Shown here: in pieces, positions 55,124 to 64,000 of the stretch
Layout of the letters: each line of letters starts with the position of its first letter
Position numbering within the stretch: the first letter of the stretch is position 1
Origin: an uncultured Hydrogenophaga sp.
Lineage (GTDB): Bacteria > Pseudomonadota > Gammaproteobacteria > Burkholderiales > Burkholderiaceae_C
Length of the DNA: 64,000 nucleotides
Direction of reading: 5' to 3'
Assembly: GCF_958439165.1 (NCBI RefSeq)
Contig: NZ_OY288118.1
Span: 1 to 64,000, forward strand
The notes under the pieces: model-generated
What the model saw: only the letters and a program-made list of their open reading frames with translations
Told to the model about the DNA's origin: nothing
The model's database searches: none
Program-made: the position numbers and the translations under genes

Positions 55124-55938
55124 GTGCGGCCTCCCGGCCCGAAATCGGCCGCGAGGTCGGGCGCCGGATGGTGGAACCGCACCGGACCGTCCGGCAGGGC
55201 ATTGACGAACTGGTGCACCAGCGGGTCGGTGCTGTTGCGCACCTCGTCGGGCGTGCCCTGGGCCGCGATGCGGCCGTTGGCCAGCACGACGACCTGGTCG
55301 GCAATGTGGAAGGTCTCGTCCAGATCGTGCGAGACCACGATGCTGGTCAGGCCCATGGCGTCGTTGAGCTGGCGGATGAGCCGGGCCGCCGTGCCCAGCG
55401 AGATCGGGTCGAGGCCGGCAAAGGGCTCGTCGTACATGATCAGTTCGGGGTCCAGGGCAATGGCCCGGGCGAGTGCCACACGACGCGCCATGCCGCCCGA
55501 CAGCTCGCTGGGCATCAGGTGGCGTGCACCGCGCAGGCCCACGGCATTGAGCTTCATGAGCACGATGTCGCGCACCATCGACTCGGGCAGCGTGGTGTGC
55601 TCGCGCAGCGGGAAGGCCACGTTGTCAAAGACGCTCATGTCGGTGAACAGCGCGCCGAACTGGAACAGCATGCCCATGCGGCGCCGCGATGCGTACAGCC
55701 TTGCGGGGTCCATGGTGGTGACGTCGGCGCCGTCGAACAGTGTCTGACCCTGGCTGGCCCGGATCTGCCCGCCGATGAGGCGCAGCACCGTGGTCTTGCC
55801 ACCGCCGGAGGCGCCCATGAGCGCCGTAACCTTGCCGCGCGGCACGGTCAGGGAAATGCCGTCCAGGATGACGCGTTCACCGTAGCCGAAGGTGACGCCG
55901 CGCAGTTCGACGAGAGGGGGTGCGATGGTGGTGCTCAT
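55120..55938 (-). CDS. mlaF: Mla transporter ATPase MlaF
   Basis: 272 residues from MSTTIAPPL. Walker A GASGGGKT (42-49), signature LSGGMARR (146-153), Walker B LIMYDEPF (166-173). It powers phospholipid movement by MlaFEDB. An alternative ATG at 55974 would place the start inside a terminator stem. No Shine-Dalgarno precedes either ATG. Confidence 0.96.
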   Translation of the reverse strand: MSTTIAPPLVELRGVTFGYGERVILDGISLTVPRGKVTALMGASGGGKTTVLRLIGGQIRASQGQTLFDGADVTTMDPARLYASRRRMGMLFQFGALFTDMSVFDNVAFPLREHTTLPESMVRDIVLMKLNAVGLRGARHLMPSELSGGMARRVALARAIALDPELIMYDEPFAGLDPISLGTAARLIRQLNDAMGLTSIVVSHDLDETFHIADQVVVLANGRIAAQGTPDEVRNSTDPLVHQFVNALPDGPVRFHHPAPDLAADFGPGGRT

Positions 55939-55943
55939 CAATG

Positions 55944-55968
55944 AAAAGCCGGGCTTGGGAACCCGGCT
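55944..55968 (-). terminator. Rho-independent terminator after gltBD
   Basis: AGCCGGG and CCCGGCT form a 7-bp GC-rich stem with an 8-base loop, followed on the minus strand by TTTTC. The last T is 5 bases from the mlaF ATG. A second, smaller hairpin (ACCCGG / CCGGGT, 55993-56008) lies between it and the gltD stop. Confidence 0.75.
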
Positions 55969-56026
55969 CTTCATGATAAGGGATGCGGGATAACCCGGTA
56001 GGCCGGGTCCCCGCGGTGGCACGGGC

Positions 56027-57493
56027 TCAGCGCGGCAGGTCGGAGTGACCCATCAGGAACTCGTCCACGGCACGGGCGGCCTGACGCCCTTCGCGGATGG
56101 CCCAGACCACCAGGGACTGGCCGCGGCGGATGTCACCGGCCGCAAACACTTTGTTCACATTGGTCACGTAACCACCGGTGAACTCGGTGCTGGCACGGGC
56201 GTTGCCCCGACCGTCCTTGTCGATGCCGAAAGTGTCGAGCACCGAGGCCACCGGGCTCACAAAGCCCATGGCCAGCAGCACCAGGTCGGCCTGGTATTCC
56301 TTCTCGGTGCCCGGGATCTCGACCAGCTTGCCGTCCTTCATCTCGACATGCACCGTCTTCAGGCCGGTCAGCTTGCCGTTCTTGCCGATGAACTCCTTGG
56401 TCGAGACCGCGAACTCGCGCTGGCAGCCTTCTTCGTGGCTGGAGCTGGTGCGCAGCTTGAGCGGCCAGTACGGCCACACCATCGGCTTGTTCTCCTGCTC
56501 GGGCGGCTGGGGCATCACCTCGAACTGGGTCACGCTGACCGCGCCGTGGCGGTTGCTGGTGCCCACGCAGTCGGAGCCGGTATCGCCGCCGCCGATCACG
56601 ATGACGTGCTTGCCGTCGGCGCGGATCTGGCCCTTGAGCTTGTCGCCAGCGTTGACCTTGTTCTGCATCGGCAGGAATTCCATGGCGAAGTGCACGCCGT
56701 CCAGATCCCGACCGGGCACCGGCAGATCGCGGCTCTGTTCGGCACCGCCGCACAGCAGCACGGCGTCGAATTCGCTGCGCAGCTGCTCGGGCGAGATGGT
56801 TTCCTTGGCCCAGTTGGTGACCTTGCTGCCCTCGGGCAGCTGGCCGACCATGACGCCGGTCCGGAAGGTCACGCCTTCGGCCTGCATCTGCTCGACGCGG
56901 CGGTCGATGTGCGACTTCTCCATCTTGAAGTCGGGAATGCCGTAGCGCAGCAGGCCACCGACGCGGTCGTTCTTCTCGAACACGGTCACGTCATGACCCG
57001 CACGGGCCAGCTGCTGGGCCGCGGCCATGCCGGCCGGGCCGGAGCCGACCACAGCGACCTTCTTGCCGGTCTTGTGGCGCGGCGGCTGCGGCTTGACCCA
57101 GCCTTCGTTCCACGCGCGGTCGATGATGGCGTGCTCGATCGACTTGATGCCCACCGCATCGTCGTTGACGTTGAGCGTGCAGGCCGCTTCGCACGGTGCC
57201 GGGCAGATGCGGCCGGTGAACTCGGGGAAGTTGTTGGTGCTGTGCAGCACGGTGATGGCGTTCTGCCAGTCACCGTCAAACACCAGGTTGTTGAAATCCG
57301 GAATGATGTTGTTGACCGGGCAGCCGTTGTTGCAGAACGGGGTGCCGCAGTCCATGCAGCGCGCCGCCTGGATCTTCGACTGCTCGGCGGTCAGGCCGAT
57401 GACGAATTCCTTGTAGTGCTTCACACGTTCCGGAACGGGCTTGTAGCCCTCTTCCAGTCGCTCGAATTCCATGAAGCCGGTGACTTTTCCCAT
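56027..57493 (-). CDS. gltD: Glutamate synthase small subunit
   Basis: 488 residues; passes electrons from NADPH to the large subunit. Cysteine motifs for the iron-sulphur clusters are C46, C49, C54 and C58 (CMDCGTPFCNNGCP) and C97, C101 and C105. FAD site VVGSGPAGMAAAQQLA (around 150) and NADPH site IGGGDTGSDC (around 295) follow. 35 bases after gltB. Confidence 0.97.
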   Translation of the reverse strand: MGKVTGFMEFERLEEGYKPVPERVKHYKEFVIGLTAEQSKIQAARCMDCGTPFCNNGCPVNNIIPDFNNLVFDGDWQNAITVLHSTNNFPEFTGRICPAPCEAACTLNVNDDAVGIKSIEHAIIDRAWNEGWVKPQPPRHKTGKKVAVVGSGPAGMAAAQQLARAGHDVTVFEKNDRVGGLLRYGIPDFKMEKSHIDRRVEQMQAEGVTFRTGVMVGQLPEGSKVTNWAKETISPEQLRSEFDAVLLCGGAEQSRDLPVPGRDLDGVHFAMEFLPMQNKVNAGDKLKGQIRADGKHVIVIGGGDTGSDCVGTSNRHGAVSVTQFEVMPQPPEQENKPMVWPYWPLKLRTSSSHEEGCQREFAVSTKEFIGKNGKLTGLKTVHVEMKDGKLVEIPGTEKEYQADLVLLAMGFVSPVASVLDTFGIDKDGRGNARASTEFTGGYVTNVNKVFAAGDIRRGQSLVVWAIREGRQAARAVDEFLMGHSDLPR

Positions 57494-57528
57494 GGTGATG
57501 GTCCTTCGTGGGTCGGTGCTGTTTCGGT

Positions 57529-62256
<4,728 letters not shown>

Positions 62257-62307
62257 GGCGCTTCCTTTGTTCGGTGTGGGCGTGCAGACGCAAAAACGGG
62301 AGGTCGG

Positions 62308-62336
62308 AGCATATTGCAATGCAACACGCATGCCAA
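62308..62336 (-). promoter_or_regulatory. gltB promoter with internal palindrome
   Basis: On the minus strand TTGGCA (-35, 62336-62331) and TATGCT (-10, 62313-62308) are 17 bases apart. The spacer contains the perfect inverted repeat TTGCATTGCAA (62324-62314), well placed for a repressor. The expected start of transcription is near 62301, giving a 45-base leader. Confidence 0.55.
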
Positions 62337-62347
62337 GCCGAATTAAA

Positions 62348-62409
62348 TGGGGTCAGACACTTAAATAAAAGCTAATTTTGATCAGTCCCCATCAATTGGG
62401 GACAGATAC
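62348..62409. repeat. REP-like repeats at the 3' end of the transposase gene
   Basis: TGGGGTCAGACAC (62348-62360) and TGGGGACAGATAC (62397-62409) are direct repeats with 2 differences in 13. Between them GTCCCCA and TGGGGAC (62385-62403) form a perfect 7-bp inverted repeat with a 5-base loop. The stretch from 62339 to 62384 is AT-rich compared with the rest of the window. This kind of TGGGG(T/A)CAGA repeat often accompanies this transposase family in proteobacteria. Confidence 0.7.
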
Positions 62410-63113
62410 TGGTCGGGGCTTTCCGACGACGGCCCCCGTGGCCGCCCGGGCCGACCCCGGCTCAGACGACGTCCGGTCCGGCGCTGAAGTTCGGCCAGGT
62501 GACCCTCGTCGCCCCAGGCCCAGCCATGCAGCGCTGCATCGACCAGCGACTTTTCACGATCCGCACCGAGACCCGCCCTGACCGAACTGGCGTAGGCCGC
62601 TTCCCGAGCGAACGGGGTGTTGCCCAACGCCCAGTAAACGGACGGGGGCGCCAGATGCCGGTGCATCGCCGTGCCGGCGTAGTGCGCATGACTCGACCAT
62701 GGGTAAGCGCCGGGCTCGGCAGCCAGCCCCAGACGGACCGGATGGAGATCGAGGTAGACCATGCAGTCCAGCAGGTGCCGATCCGGCTGGACCAGGGTGC
62801 TGCGGTACCGCCCTTCCCACAGGGTGCCACTGCGCTGGTGCCGGTCGTTGAAGTGCCGTACATGGCTGCGCCCCAGTGCCTGCATCATCTTCGGCACGCC
62901 CTCGCCGGTATCGGGCGTGATCAGCAGATGGAAGTGGTTGTCGACGATGACCCAGGCGTGCAGGGCCACCCGGTGGTTGCGGGCCTGCTGGATGATCGCC
63001 TGAAGCAGGTGTTCGCGATCGGCATCGTCACGGACGATGGCCTGCCGGTCATTGCCGCGCAACACCACGTGGTGGGGTTCACCGGCCAGGGTGAGTCGGG
63101 GCTGGCGGGCCAT
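62382..63113 (-). CDS. REP-associated-type tyrosine transposase (Y1_Tnp family)
   Basis: 243 residues from MARQPRLTL. The HUH-type motif is H60-F-H62 (VDNHFHLLITP); the catalytic tyrosine is most likely Y120 in MVYLDLHPVRLGL, where the family has YIHxNPVR. SGTLWEGRYRSTLV (around 95-108) is another signature. The tail is rich in Arg/Gly/Pro and ends SPDQYLSPIDGD, encoded by the repeat that lies over the stop codon. These enzymes nick and mobilise REP sequences. It stands 10 bases after dgt and 125 bp before gltB. Confidence 0.9.
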   Translation of the reverse strand: MARQPRLTLAGEPHHVVLRGNDRQAIVRDDADREHLLQAIIQQARNHRVALHAWVIVDNHFHLLITPDTGEGVPKMMQALGRSHVRHFNDRHQRSGTLWEGRYRSTLVQPDRHLLDCMVYLDLHPVRLGLAAEPGAYPWSSHAHYAGTAMHRHLAPPSVYWALGNTPFAREAAYASSVRAGLGADREKSLVDAALHGWAWGDEGHLAELQRRTGRRLSRGRPGRPRGPSSESPDQYLSPIDGD

Positions 63114-63123
63114 GGCGACGAAC

Positions 63124-64000
63124 TCAGGGGAACAGGGTCGCGCCGGACAGCCGCTCGTGCTCCCGGATCGCAAAGCGGTCGGTCATGCCGGCGATGTAGT
63201 CGGCCACGGCGCGCGGCAGGTGATCCCGGCTGGCATGGGCCTCTGGCAGCTGCGCCGGATCGGACAGATAGGCATCGAACAGATCGCTCACCACCTGCCG
63301 TGCGCGTCCGGTGGTCTCCATGACTTTCGGGTGGCGATACAGATTGCGCAGGAGGAATGTCTTGAGCGTCTGGCTGCGCTGGCGCATGTCGGCCGAAAAC
63401 GTCACCAGAGTCCGACTGCGCCGCACCTCTTCCAGCGTCGCGACGCCGGCTGCCTCCAGCGAGAGGCGGGTCGAATCGATCACGTCGTAGACCTGATCGC
63501 TCAGCATCAACCGGATCGACTCGAACAACAGCCGCCGGCCGCCCAGCCCAGGGTGGGCCTTGAGGGCGCGTCGGCGGTAATCGTCGAACAGCGGAACCTG
63601 CTCCAGCTGCTCGAGGGTGATCAGCCCCGAGCGGACGCCGTCGTCGATGTCGTGAGCGTTGTAGGCGATCTCGTCAGCCAGGTTGCACAACTGCGCCTCC
63701 AGCGAAGGCGAGCCGCCTGTCAGGAACCGGTTTGCGACTCCCTCCGGTTCCATGACCTCCAGCCGCTGCGCATTGGCGCGCGAACAATGCTTGAGGATGC
63801 CCTCACGCGTCTCGAAGGAGAGGTTCAGCCCGTCGAACGCAGGGTAGCGCTCCTCCAGCTCATCGACCACCCGCAAGCTCTGCAGGTTGTGCTCGAAACC
63901 CCATCCATCGCCGGCCCCGCCCTGGTCGATGCAGCGCTGCATGCTGTCGTGCAACGCATCCTGGCCGGCATGACCGAACGGCGTATGGCCCAGGTCATGG
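63124..64000 (-). CDS. dgt: dGTP triphosphohydrolase-like protein (5' end outside window)
   Basis: About 292 residues are visible, running off the right edge. The HD-domain block HDLGHTPFGHAGQDALH begins at the edge, and LQSLRVVDELEERY, LSFETREGILKHC and CNLADEIAYNAHDIDDGVRSG are family signatures. The enzyme releases triphosphate from dGTP (or acts on other dNTPs). The N-terminal part with the first metal histidine is missing from the window. The next gene, the transposase, begins 10 bases after its stop. Confidence 0.93.
   Translation of the reverse strand, partial: HDLGHTPFGHAGQDALHDSMQRCIDQGGAGDGWGFEHNLQSLRVVDELEERYPAFDGLNLSFETREGILKHCSRANAQRLEVMEPEGVANRFLTGGSPSLEAQLCNLADEIAYNAHDIDDGVRSGLITLEQLEQVPLFDDYRRRALKAHPGLGGRRLLFESIRLMLSDQVYDVIDSTRLSLEAAGVATLEEVRRSRTLVTFSADMRQRSQTLKTFLLRNLYRHPKVMETTGRARQVVSDLFDAYLSDPAQLPEAHASRDHLPRAVADYIAGMTDRFAIREHERLSGATLFP

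Overview
The window is a dense, GC-rich piece of chromosome. Protein families and gene order point to a betaproteobacterium of the order Burkholderiales: ubiE/DUF971/DUF3683 oxidoreductase, hemA-prfA-prmC-grxD, rplU-rpmA-obgE-proB, pilBCD-coaE-zapD-yacG, petABC-sspA-sspB, mla-murA-his-tat and gltBD-dgt. The genus cannot be fixed from the sequence alone. Almost every base is coding. No gap between genes exceeds about 225 bp, and many neighbours overlap by 1 or 4 bases, which suggests translational coupling.

Layout. 1-5.1 kb (minus): the start of the gene after ubiE, then ubiE, a DUF971 protein and a very large FAD/Fe-S oxidoreductase. 5.3-11.2 kb (mostly plus): glycerophosphodiesterase, a small membrane protein (minus), hemA, prfA, prmC, grxD with a clear terminator, and a Lon-like AAA ATPase without a protease domain. 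11.2-13.6 kb (minus): lytic transglycosylase and proS. 13.7-14.9 kb (plus): rppH and a CNP1-like lipid-free exported protein. 14.9-17.8 kb (minus): proB, obgE, rpmA, rplU. 18.0-24.8 kb (plus): ispB, tRNA-Pro(CGG), pilB, pilC, pilD, coaE, zapD, yacG. 24.8-31.3 kb (minus): mutT, DUF815 ATPase, argJ, secA, M23 peptidase; then a DciA-like gene on plus. 31.6-35.8 kb (minus): tRNA-Thr(TGT), sspB, sspA, petC, petB, petA. 36.0-39.5 kb: mscL (plus), pdxA and a Nif3-like protein (minus), a DegQ/AlgW-type protease (plus). 39.5-55.9 kb: a run of 24 genes all on minus, read mlaFEDACB, an ABC-2 exporter, ibaG, murA, hisGDCBHAFIE, a membrane protein, hinT, tatABC. 56.0-64.0 kb (minus): gltD, gltB, a REP-associated-type transposase, and the 3' part of dgt, which runs off the window.

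How it fits together. The gene content is housekeeping: translation termination and its modification (prfA, prmC), haem and quinone synthesis feeding respiration (hemA, ubiE, ispB, petABC), protein export (secA, tatABC, with the Rieske protein PetA itself a twin-arginine substrate), envelope upkeep (mla, murA, lytic transglycosylase, M23 peptidase, DegQ-like protease), histidine, proline, arginine and glutamate synthesis, and pilus assembly. The only clear mobile-type gene is the small transposase at 62.4-63.1 kb.

I found no new defence, secretion or biosynthetic system, no CRISPR array and no prophage. The points most worth a second look are regulatory and structural. Three intrinsic terminators sit almost on the start codon of the next co-directional gene (obgE, sspA, mlaF). 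hemA has a TATAAT that would give a leaderless mRNA. One convergent gene pair carries both stop codons inside one palindrome. The transposase has REP-like repeats that run through its own stop codon.
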